Part shown: in pieces, positions 23,281 to 33,454 of the stretch | Numbering within the stretch: the stretch's first letter is position 1 | How the letters are laid out: each line of letters begins with the position of its first letter | DNA from: Pisolithus tinctorius | Lineage: Eukaryota; Basidiomycota; Agaricomycetes; Boletales; Pisolithaceae | Assembly (NCBI GenBank): GCA_024663395.1 | Contig: JANFAH010000005.1 | Location: forward strand, 496,001-560,000 | Direction of reading: 5' to 3' | DNA length: 64,000 nucleotides | Program-made: the position numbers and the translations under genes | The notes under the pieces: model-generated | Seen by the model: the letters and a program-made list of their open reading frames with translations, nothing else | Told to the model about the DNA's origin: nothing | The model's database searches: none

Positions 23281-23470
23281 TTAATTCCAAACAGTGGGGG
23301 CAACAGGAGAGCAAATGATGAAAGATCCCCCCTGTCAGAGATGAAAGGGGGGGGGGGGCAGATGGAATGCTGAGTTGGTTTCTGAAGAGGGGGGCAAAGG
23401 GATAGCAAGCAATGGTCATTCATATCTGAAAGGGGGGGTGGCATCAAAGGATTGGGGGGGAGACAGGACA
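23205..23470. repeat. Degenerate 100 bp tandem repeats with G/C runs
   Basis: Units beginning GATCCCCC(T)TGTCAG(T/A)GATGA(G/A)AGG start near 23226 and 23325 and include long G tracts (12 G's near 23347). A third, weaker unit follows near 23430. On the minus strand they encode Pro/Leu-rich text. Confidence 0.5.
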
Positions 23471-23488
23471 GCAGGTGACAACTGTTGA

Positions 23489-24208
23489 TCAAGCAAGGGG
23501 AACAATGATGATTGCGAAACTGACTCCTGAGTTGTCTCTGAATACAAGTATGTGTGAGGGAGAAGTGAGGATAGCACTGATGGTGCAAATGAGGAGCTGG
23601 AATTGGGTAAATCCCTCTAGCTTACAGGTGCATACATACATGGCTGCATTGATTAGAGTGATAGGGGGAGCTTTCAGGGGGGTGCAAGCTGGTGAGTTGA
23701 CAGGCAGTACAGATGGTGCAGGGCCAGGGGTGGGTTGGTCAGGTTGACTGGAACTGGGAGGGCCAGTTAGGACCAGGGTTACAGGGGTTGTCAACAGGGT
23801 TGGCATTCCTCCTGTAGATGTCTGGAAAGTTAGACTGCTCAGTACCCAATCAATCAATGGATCATAGCAGGTGAGCCAGTCATGTCCAAGGACTATCTTA
23901 CATTCAGAATTCAATGGGGGTAAAAACAGGGTTACCAGGGTGACATCACTGGTTGCAAACTGAACTGAAAGATCTACTGCTTGGGTGATAACAAAACTTG
24001 TCAATCCATCAAGGAGCCAGAGTTGGATAGGGGACACAGAGTAAGGGGTAAAAGAGTGTTGATTGGCAAACTGGTTATCTATGAAACTATGTGTGGAACC
24101 AGAGTCCACTAGTGTACAGAGCCAGGGCAAATTATGACTGACAACAGAAACATGGGGGGTTAATGAATTAGGATTGAAAAGAGTGGACATGTTGAGATGA
24201 GCCTCCAT
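23489..24208 (-). pseudogene. Gypsy-2 retropepsin (aspartic protease) domain
   Basis: The frame has the retropepsin active site TLVDSGSTHSFID followed by an ILGHDWL-like motif (IVLGHDWLTCYDPLIDW), which is the typical Ty3/Gypsy protease order. It continues the gag frame located upstream on the minus strand (24.27-26.7 kb). RT should follow, but homology ends near 23489, where the Harbinger-associated sequence begins. The element is therefore truncated. Confidence 0.8.
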
Positions 24209-24692
24209 GAGTGCACAGCCAGAGTCAACACAGCTCTCAGTCTGTGCAGAGTCCTGAGAGCTGCTACCTATTTTTTTGCCTTGGGGGCAGAGCCCAAGGT
24301 TGAAGCCAGTGCTGCCTCAGAGGTAGCCACAGCATGAGCTTTGGCTTTCCTGGCTCTCTTGGGACACTTGTCTGCAAAGTGCCCAGTGCCCCCACAGAAC
24401 ATGCAGAGGTCATTGTCTCTGCAGTGCTTGTGCTCCTCCAGTGTCAACTTGCCATCCTTACCCAGTTTGCTCAAGTCCAGCTTGGAGGAGCTAGAGCTGG
24501 TCTGACTGGCTGAGGCAGGTTTGGACAAAGATTGGCTGCTGGAGTTGCCATTCCCAGAGTTATTGCCAGTCTTAGATTTCTCCTGACCAGGACTGGGAAT
24601 TGTGACCAGGGTTGGGAGTTGACTTATTACCAGAGGATGGCCCCTGGTGTCTGCTGGACTGCTGAACTTCCTCCTTGCATTCCCAGTAGCAT

Positions 24693-25406
24693 TGTCAAGT
24701 CTGGGCCTACTCTGACCAACTCCGACGCTTAACAAGGTCTAGAGAAGGGTTTGGAAGCAAGTCCAACACAGAAGAACAGAACTCCGACTAGCGAAGTGTT
24801 GGCAGGAACGAAGACCGCCAAGACAAAGGCGGAGCAGAGTGAGGGCATTGGGTTTAGCTCGTGCACTACCCCCTTGCACGATCTCAGCCCTCGTATTTCA
24901 GACGGAGAGTACAGATGGAGAGTTGGAGATAACTCTGACAGGCAGAAGACGGAATCAGAGGGAGTAGGGACTAAGTTGATATTCATACTGAAGAACAGTG
25001 GAGTACAGTACATGCTTTTATACTGCTATGGAGGTACAGTAATCGGAATTGGAACTGACATTCGGAGACTCATAAATTTTCAAGTAAAATTTCCTGGACA
25101 ATGAATGAAGGGTAGACGGAGGACATACGAATGGGTAACACAGAACATCCAGAAAAGGAAACAGTCCAGGCGCTGGACCATGCAGTGAGTGCGCTGTGGA
25201 GTACCTGACCGCGAAGGTAGTCACATGACCCCTCAGAGAACAGACCGCTTGGTCTGGTAGGAGAGCAACACAAGTCTGACAGCAGTTGGAGCGGAGATGG
25301 TTCACAACCAACAGAAGTTGGGCGGAGTTGGTACAGAGTGAGCGGATGACCGGCAGAAAAGGTTGCAGAGTGAGCAAAGACTTATGACAAACACATGGTT
25401 ATGACA
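24693..25406 (-). mobile_element. Solo LTR of the Gypsy-1 family (714 bp) with perfect TSD
   Basis: Minus-strand TGTCATAACC...GACTTGACA, 714 bp, identical in length to the 3' LTR at 6412-7125. It is flanked by AGCAT at 24688-24692 and 25407-25411. It is inserted into gag of another element, and the gag reading continues after removing the LTR and one AGCAT. CpGs are abundant within the LTR and rare outside it. Confidence 0.92.
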
Positions 25407-25471
25407 AGCATGCATCAATCTCCTGGGCTAGGTGGTGAAGTTCATGGAGGGTTCTGGGTTTGCCAACCCAG

Positions 25472-26440
25472 TGTCACACACCAAAGGTGTTTGGTGATGT
25501 GGACATGGATACTGCTGATGAATGGAGATGAAGCCAAAGCCCTCATGTGAAGAATGACAGCCAGAGACATTGGCAGTCATCTGTCACACAAGAATGAGTC
25601 ATCAATGCCAAAGAAAAAGGAAGGAAGTGAGTTACACACCAATAAAAACTCTTAAGTGCCTGTGTATGGCATTCCAGTTTTTGACATATCTCCACCATTT
25701 CTGCAGATACTGACACCATTCCCACACTTGCTTATAGTGCCCAGCCGCACAATCCTACCCTCCAAGTTTGGGAAGGATCTGCACACTCCACACATTTCTA
25801 CAGCACTCCCTCCAAAAGACACTCATTTCACTAATTCTTCTGATATGGCTGCCTCCACATCAGTCACTTCACTTGTCCCCTTTGCTAGGGACCATGGCTA
25901 TGTATACCTACCAGGAGTTCCTACCAGCTTCCATCCTGAAGCATCCTGGTACATCCCATCCTTGTCTGCCCCCTCTCAGCCCATCCAACTTGGACCACAT
26001 GTTCTTTTTGTCAGTATGACCTCTAGGAGGAAATTCTTTGGTCACCTCAGGTCTGTCATTTGGTTAGAAAGGTCTTATGTGGTCATTTCAGTCTCTCTGG
26101 TCCAAGAAGCATATGAATCCTCCCTCCCTGCTCCCTGCAACATCTTCATACCAATCTCATCCATCATTCTTCCAAAATTATGACAGCTACAGTATAATCT
26201 ACTGTTCTCCACTCTCCCTGATTGCATCCATGATGAGTATGATGCACATCTTGCCTTCTTAGTGCAAGATGCAGCAGAAGATGCTCCCCCTTCATCCTCT
26301 CTTCCAACAGAGCCTCATTCATGAAATTTTTATTTGCTTCACTGTGAGAGGACAGTTGGGGGGGAAGGTTGTGATCCCCTATGCTCCTGTCACCCCACAG
26401 ACCCCCAAATCTTCACCACTGAACCACACTTTGACTCACA
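25472..26440 (+). mobile_element. R1 copy 4 (969 bp, internally deleted)
   Basis: Plus-strand TGTCACACACC at 25472 to TTGACTCACA at 26440. The ORF part is present (MAASTSVTSLVPFARDHGYV from 25845; VSMTSRRKFFGHLRSV) and ends in a TGA where copy 1 has Arg (before QLQYNLL). The TATA/R-U5 half is missing, with a junction near 26405-26415. The 4 bp flanks are CCAG/CTGG on the gag strand, which are not identical. Deleting the element plus 4 bp still restores the gag frame, consistent with a decayed 4 bp duplication. Confidence 0.65.
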
Positions 26441-26705
26441 CTGGCAGACCTCATCTTTGATGTGATCAGGGAGACCAATGTAGAAGTAGTGGTGCAGAGC
26501 ACCATCACCATATCCCTGGACTTGTGAGGCTAGTCAGTTGAACTTGACTATGTATGTACTTGTTGACCTGGTGGTTGTCCTTCATCTGGAGGTGGTCTAG
26601 TGGGTTTTCAGCATCAGCCACTGGGTCATGGGGTCCAAAGGTAGTCTGGAGCTCTATGATGAACTCCTTCCAAGTCAGCTCAACCTCCACTGGCCCATGT
26701 CACAC

Positions 26706-28403
26706 AGCCAATTGTCAACCACATGGCCTAATAGGTACATGGGCTCAACACAGCCAATTGTCAACCTTGTTTGGTCATATGATACAGTACAAAGTAGGTA
26801 CATTATGCAGACCATGCTAGGCTTGAAGCTCCCCACCCTCAGTTTGAACTCATACAGTTCTTCTCTGTTCTCAATGAGCCCCCAGCTTTACTCAGAACTA
26901 CTCTTCAAGCTTGTTACCTCAATGCTCCATCTCATACTAAAGGCAAGTGCTCTAGCCCTACTCTCACCCTTTCCCCCTTCCTCTGCCAATACATGTAAGG
27001 CCATAACTATGTTCTTGACCTTGACTGACTATTAAATAACTTGATTCTCTATACATAGGTAATATGATTATGGTAAGTCCATTTCTCTCATCTCTAAGTA
27101 GTGTCTATTGGTATATCAGTATTTCAATTCCATGTATTTACTGTACACAGTTGAGAATTGATTGTATTTTGACTATTTGATCTCTGGAAGTCCAACTGAT
27201 GGTCATTTTTGTTGATGCCACTATGGGAGGGTCTGGAGAAGTGTGTACATTACTGGGGGTGTCTGGAGAAGTATGTACAGAGCCTAGTGTGTACTGTACA
27301 GACCTGTGCAGAGATCCACAACTGGGAGTATCTCTCCAGAGCTGTCCAGAGTGGACTAGCCTGGGGGCTCTGTGACTCTGTAGAGTTCTGTACAGAGCTG
27401 TACAGAACAAAGGGGTTTGCTGATTCTGTAATATCAAGGATACAAAGTAAAACATTACAAGAATAGAAAGAATTACTGTGCTGTATTGTAGAGCACAAAT
27501 TGACTAAGTGTTGTGGTCTTGTACACCCATGAATGGAAGGTGATTCTCATGGTAAGAAGAGTAGCATCAATCAATCAATGAAGACTATGCATGACTTGCC
27601 AAATCTAACAGCCGCATTGCTCAGACCCCCACCTCCCCAGGCATGCCTGATGACTCACAGAGCCCCACACACCCCACCAAACACAGGGGGTGCATAAGTG
27701 CATTTTTCCTTGGACTGAGACCCAAAGGGGTTCTCATATTAGTGCATTGTGTAGAATTAGACTTCATCAGTGGCTATAATAATATCACTCATCAAAAAAA
27801 AAAGTAGTAACTACTATCAGTTGTTAGTCAAGCATAGTACCAGAGTCCAGCATGTCAGAGTCAAAACTCATAGCAGCAGAGGCCCTTCAGGTATGATTCC
27901 AGAGCACTTGTAGGGCAATTCCACAACCACTTTGAGCACCACTAATGTAAAGACAGCATTCAGCTCTGAAGACCACAGCAACCACCATCCAGTTACATCA
28001 TGAAAGATGCTAGGACAGAGAGAGTATGCATCACTCTGACTTCCAAGAACAATGAGGCCTAACATCCATCGCATAGCTGCTAAGCAAGAGCGCTGGATAC
28101 AGGAGATGTTCTTGAACACCGGAACCATGTACCTCCATCTCAACGAAGAGAAATGTGTTCTGTGCTGGATCTGTAGGAGCGAACAAAGGTCTCTGAATTC
28201 GCACAGTTCAAGCACCCACCAAGGAGTTGTTTTACTATAGAAGAAGATATGTAAAACAGGTCCATATGAGCTGGCAGTCTCCTCCGTTGGATGTGTCCGT
28301 CCCACAAATGAAGAAAATGTTGGTATGAAAGGGTAAAGTGTCAGTACGTTCCAGCAACGTGCATAAGAAATCAATCGCTCTGCTTGTAGAACGGATACAT
28401 AAA
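26706..28403. other. Intergenic and decayed repeat sequence, no supported gene
   Basis: 26.75-27.05 kb contains the dispersed AAAGGCAAGTGCTCTAGCCC...CCCTTTCCCCC segment also seen at 17.08 kb. At 27231-27280 a 19 bp motif GTCTGGAGAAGTRTGTACA is repeated 30 bp apart. Around 27380-27410 short inverted repeats of CTGTACAGA occur. From about 28.04 kb the CpG content rises, marking the return to host sequence. Confidence 0.5.
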
Positions 28404-29133
28404 TCAGGAATTCGGCATTGTAGCCATAGCGTTGAACATACAAGACAATCGGGGAGATTTGAACTCCCTAACGGCTGGATTTTGCTCTAGCTCGTCTTCA
28501 CGCCGTGTAGACACAAGCGTAAGGCTGCGGTCAAATCCATGGCAAGACTGAGAGCAATCGAGTTACAAATGCGGACGGGGCGGATGCACGAAAAGCATAA
28601 CACATACTAAGTCTCTCCAAGTTTCCTCTTCATCATTTTCCGTTTGCAACTGATAGATTTGCATAAATCCTTTAAGACTGTAAGTGGACGAAGTAAGGAG
28701 CGGTCGTAGAAAGCTTATGGAGCAAGTTCACGCACGTGAGTCCACCATCATCAGTTACATCAAGAAACTCGATAAGTTCATCTTTTGTGTCCTGCGAAAA
28801 TGGGGCACCATTCGTATCACGGGCCCACGCATCGAGACCTTCTGGGGTGAGATAGGACCCCTCTGGTGGTGTAAGAAGGGAGGGCCCATTGCGGTCTGAA
28901 GGTGGAGGTGCGGGAACGCAATATTTGGTAAAGATGTGTTTGAGACATGCCTCGAGCTGGGGGACCTCAGGCAAGTCGCAGGGAACCAGGGGTCCAGTGA
29001 AGCATACCTTTTCCGAGATCGTTCCATCGTCGTCGAGCAATTGTGCGTCCGGCTGAACATTCCTCCTGCCCTGTCTTGAGGATGGTTCCGGGGTGCCAGG
29101 ACGGGGAGATTGAACACGCGAGTCCGAATGCAT
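28404..29133 (-). CDS. Small EF-hand-like hypothetical protein
   Basis: Start Met at 29133 (MHSDSRVQSPRPG). Three exons are supported: 28736-29133, 28608-28677 and 28404-28547, with introns of 58 and 60 bp. The GT-AG junctions keep phase (398 + 70 + 144 = 612 bases, 203 aa). The core reads CLKHIFTKYC..., then SYLTPEGLDAWARDTNG...TKDELIEFLDVTDDGGLT-LKGFMQIYQLQTENDEEETWRDL, which looks like a degenerate EF-hand pair (helix, D-x-N-G and D-x-x-D loops, helix). I have the impression of a conserved fungal family with this layout but cannot name a function. It is transcribed divergently from Prp28 with only about 145 bp between the start codons, so the promoter is probably shared. The C-terminal 30 residues are less certain. 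Confidence 0.7.
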
Positions 29134-29278
29134 CGTTGCAAATCCAATCCCCCGCAGCCAGCGACGTCCTCGACGTGATGGTATCTTCTGAGACCGCGAG
29201 CACGATTAAAGTCACGTGATCAAGACGGAGGGACACACTAGGAACACATAGTAGTGAGTAATATACTACTACATAACC

Positions 29279-32200
29279 ATGACTAGCAGAGCGGAGCCGC
29301 TGTCCATCGAGTTGCTGCTGCAGAAACAGAAAGAAGAGAAGGAGGCAGCTGCAAAGGTGGGCCTGGGACATGTTTATGAGTTGTATGTTGTGTACTAATT
29401 TGTGACACTGTAGCCCAAGTTCCTTTCCAAGGAAGAGCGTGCCAACCTTGCCATTGCCAGACGGGCTGCTGAACTCAAGGAGCAACGAGAAAGAGAAGAG
29501 AGGGCGAAGCGAGAAAAGGAGGCGCTTGAGCGTGAAGCAGAGGAAATCCGGCAGCGTGAAAGAGAACGCGAGCGTGCAACTAGATATGGGGGTGGTAACG
29601 CTCGACGTCAGTTCAGTCTCCCATTTTACAAGTGACATGCTAAGCTATACTTGCAGCTGATGACAGTGATCGCTACGGTCACCCAGACAAAGACAGTCGC
29701 TACGGACGACGGGATGGAAGAGGCAAGGATGACCGCCGCTTCCCACCCCAGCAGCCTAAGAACGGCTTCGAAAATGTACCTACTGGTCCACGGGCAGATC
29801 GTCTAAAATCCTCCAATGCTACGCCTTCGAACTCTACACCGACGTCCACGCCCGCACCCCATCCCCCGGCAAGCGTTCAAAGCGAGGTCCTTCACGAGTC
29901 AACCAAAACGTTCGTTCCTCCCATGACCGAATCCGACCTCTCGGCTGTCCGAGATCGTTACCTTGGCGTTACCACCAAAAAACGCAAGATTCGTAAGATG
30001 AATGACAGAAAGTTTGTTTTTGACTGGGCAGAAGAGGAAGATACTCTTGCTGTAGATTCACCTATTGCCGTTGGAGCGAGCAGACAGGGTGCGCAGGTGA
30101 TGTTTGGCCGCGGACGAGTAGGCGGTATGGACGATGGAGGTGCTTCGATGCCCGGCAGAGCAGGTCACGCAAATTTGGTCGATGCGATAGAGCGAAGGAA
30201 AGCAGCCAAGAGTGGCCTTGATGAACGACATTGGTCAGAGAAACCGCTTCATGAAATGAAAGATAGGGACTGGCGGATATTCAGAGAGGACTTCAGCATC
30301 GCTGGCCGGGGTGAGTCTGGGTCTGGCACCGCTCAACCGTGCTAAAATTTATTTTTTGCGTCCAGGTGGATCCATACCTCACCCGCTCCGGTCTTGGGCG
30401 GAGTCGAGTATCCCTCAAATCATTTTGGATGTTATTGAAAAGATAGGTTATAAAGAACCTTCACCTATCCAACGGCAAGCCATTCCGATTGGACTTCAGA
30501 ACAGGGACATTATTGGCATTGCCGAGACTGGTGTGTGAAGTCGTTCATATTATTTCTGTTGTTTTTGATTCCGGTAACCAGGCTCTGGAAAGACTGCCGC
30601 ATTCGTCATACCGATGCTCACGTTTATATCTAAACTACCCCCTTTTACTGATGACAACCGCCACCTTGGGCCGTACGCGCTAATACTTGCTCCTACTCGT
30701 GAGTTGGCACAACAAATCGAGGCGGAAACACGCAAGTTTGCGGGACCGTTGGGGTTCCGGTGCGTTTCCATAGTTGGTGGTGTAAGTAGCTTTGTTCGCA
30801 GCTTCCCAGCGTTCTAACGGACCGTTTCCGCATTAGCGTGCCATGGAGGAGCAACAATTTAATCTTCGTGAGGGTGCCGAAATCATCATCGCCACACCAG
30901 GTCGTCTGAAGGATGTTATTGAGCGGCATGTCATTGTTCTTTCTCAGTGCCGCTATATTGTCATGGATGAAGCTGATCGGATGGTGCATCTCGGTTTCGA
31001 GGCAGACCTACTGTTCATTCTTGATAAACTTCCATCTGGAGCATTGGAAGGAGAGGAAACTAACTGGCAGGAGGACGCAATGGATGTAGATGGTGAAGAT
31101 GGAAGCGCGAAGAACAAAGGTCGTACGAGAGTAACGACGTTGTTCTCGGCGACTATGCCCCCGGCCGTCGAGCGTCTGGCAAGAAAGTATTTGAAGCGGC
31201 CAGCAACCATTACGATCGGTGAGGCCGGGCGGGCCGTCGACACTGTCGAGCAACGTGTTGAGTTTGTCATCGGGGACGAGAAAAAGAGGTACGCATTCAC
31301 TTTGAATGTCGAGCTGAGATTGACGGCCATCGTGGCAGGCAACGCGTGCTGGAAATCCTCAACAGCGGAGTTTACCCCTCGCCTATCATCGTCTTCGTCA
31401 ACCAAAAGAAGACGGCGGACATGGTTGCGAAGGAGTTGTCCCGCGGAGGCGTAGGTGTATACTGGTATGTTTGTTGCCAGGTGCTAAAGGATATCACAGT
31501 GGTCTACGGCTACCCTGCACTCAGGCAAAACCCAAGAACAGCGCGAGGCTTCGTTGCAATCTCTCCGTTCTGGGGATGCGGATGTTCTTGTGGCCACTGA
31601 CCTTGCCGGACGTGGTATAGACGTGCAGGACGTAAGTCTGGTCATCAACTATCAGATGGCAGGCACGATCGAGGCGTATGTGCATCGCATTGGTGGGTGT
31701 TCTGGCTGGTGTTACGTCGTGGATTTACCTAACCGATCCCGTGTAGGTCGTACGGGTCGTGCTGGGAAGCAAGGAACTGCGATCACATTCCTGACGAATG
31801 ATGATGACGAGGTTATGTACGTGTCGTTTCTACCCCAGTCGTGCAATCGTACCCCTGTTCTTTAATTTCTTTCGGTGTTCACCATGCTAATGCGGCTGCA
31901 CACTTCTTTTCAGGTACGATCTCAAGCAAGGTAAGTTTTATTACAATGTTACATGTGTTCTTCTTCTGCAACCCCATATCTTTTGCTTGGGGTCTTTTTT
32001 TGATTATGGGATCTCCGCGCGATTTTCTGTCAATTTGGGGTCCATGACACTTTCGTACCCCGCATCCGGCAGAGAGCGTCAATGTGGCATCTATTTCCGT
32101 CTTCCACTTTCTATGTTCGCACCATCGCATCCCGGTATCCCCCGCCCATCAGACTTTTCTATACGGAGATGCAATTTCCCTTATCATACATTCACCTCGT

Positions 32201-32405
32201 TTATGACCTTGCCTCTTTCTTTCTTGTTGTCAACGACCCCACGAAATCAACGCACTAACGCCGCCTTGTTTTTTTCCTTCTTCACATAGAAATTGCAAAG
32301 TCACCGGTGTCCAAGGTCCCACCAGAGCTCGCGCGTCACGAGGCTGCACAGCACAAGGTGTCTCGAGAGATGAAGCGGAAGCGGGAGGCGGAAGACCTCG
32401 GGTGA
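29279..32405 (+). CDS. PRP28: Pre-mRNA-splicing DEAD-box ATP-dependent RNA helicase
   Basis: Prp28 exchanges U1 for U6 snRNA at the 5' splice site during spliceosome activation. The start [26 protein letters not shown] at 29279 is followed by a charged coiled-coil N-terminus and the Prp28-type linker ([15 protein letters not shown] near 29923; [17 protein letters not shown]). All helicase motifs are present: Q motif ([10 protein letters not shown]), Walker A (AETGSGKT, completed across an intron at about 30533-30582), [20 protein letters not shown] (VMDEADRM), SAT (LFSATMP), [18 protein letters not shown] and HRIGRTGR. At least eight introns of about 50 bp occur, plus a longer one near 31.9-32.3 kb. 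The frame ends with KREAEDLG and TGA at 32403-32405. The motif is DRMVHLGFE, where relatives I know have DRMIDLGFE. The gene appears intact. Confidence 0.93.
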
Positions 32406-33454
32406 GGTGTTCGGTACGTAACGTTTGTGTGGGGTACTTGTGGAAATGTGGGTGGACAGTTGTGTTATTTTTATGCACTTATACATAGGCACTATATGTG
32501 GACAGGGGTGGGATTGACAGGTCTGTCTTTTGTCATCTGTTAACAGTTGTATTGATGCTTGATGGGTACACAGTTATCTGAGCGTATTCCATGTTCAAAT
32601 GAGGGCATTGTGAATGCAACAATGGTGACGGTTTAAGTATTTCGATCAGTACACGCTACTATGGCGGCCGGTGCCATTCATCTTATGCACAGGTCGAGGA
32701 AGCTGGGTTGCATTGGGCTACTGCTAGCGTCCACCACTGCCACCGTGCGCATCATGATTGGCTCCCGCCTGGTGCGGAAAGCCGATCAAGTTCCCGTGAA
32801 TGGCGCAAGGTTGGCATGATCGATGGTCATACGTGTATGATGGTTGGAGGTACGATGACCGTATAGGATGGAAATGGCCTTCATCCCACAGTTTCGTATG
32901 TGTGATGTCACGCAGTACTCGGAGCGTGATGAAAGGATATGAAATAGAGTGCATCAATATTAGCCCGGCGAGCGGAATCATCAACTGAGTTGTGAACAGA
33001 AGTCTCGGAGAGACTGGTAGCTGAAATGCACCACCGATTGCCTCGGAGGTTTAAGAGTAAGAGGTGAGCAACTTAGACTGGGTACAGCACTGGATCGGTT
33101 TCAGGATTTGTACACCGGTGTTATGTTCGTAGTTAGTCAATCGGTATGACGCGGGTAACATTAGCTGACGTAAAGACGAGTGGACTAATAAGCACGCCAA
33201 GTCTGTGTCGTGGAGGGGTGGAGGGGGGTTGTTTTGATTGATAACGGCATGGATGGGACGGGCCGAGCAGATGTGCGATCTGCTTCCCACTCGAGAACTT
33301 CCTCGCCCAGCCTCGATAAATATTATTTGATTCACTCATGCTGTCCGCCCAGCCCATGCAGCTGCTTGTCCCACCAGAGGTTCATTACTCTCACCCCACT
33401 CACTGCTTGTCACTGACTGCCACCCCCAAACAGGACGACGAACCACCCGCGACG
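32406..33454. other. Intergenic region: Prp28 3' end and kinase promoter
   Basis: No convincing coding exon was seen. An AT-rich TATA-like stretch (GATAAATATTATTTG) lies at about 33315-33329, followed by pyrimidine-rich sequence. Both suit a promoter for the kinase gene, with transcription beginning roughly 33345-33420. This favours the start codon at 33455 over an in-frame ATG at 33338. Confidence 0.5.

Larger units (their letters stand above)
24268..26705 (-). pseudogene. Gypsy-2 gag, interrupted by R1 and a solo LTR
   Basis: Three collinear minus-strand pieces make one gag. The capsid segment at 26705-26441 reads WKEFIIELQTTFGPHDPVADAE...LDHLQMKD. The middle piece at 25471-25412 reads GKPRTLHELHHLAQEIDACY when read through the R1 and LTR junctions. 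The C-terminus at 24687-24268 carries a CCHC zinc knuckle (CMFCGGTGHFADKC) and a basic tail. Between the first and second pieces sits R1 copy 4, and between the second and third sits a solo LTR; removing each gives a continuous retrotransposon gag reading. A frame slip near 24590 and point changes show that gag was already decaying. Confidence 0.75.

Noticed and set aside
27868..28443. 191-aa minus-strand open frame
   Set aside because: No recognisable motif; it overlaps the 3' end of a better supported gene and straddles the element/host boundary, so it is probably chance.
28448..28475. tRNA-like T-arm (GGGAG-TTCAAAT-CTCCC on the minus strand)
   Set aside because: No matching acceptor stem, D-arm or anticodon arm lies upstream; it falls within the last exon of the EF-hand-like gene.
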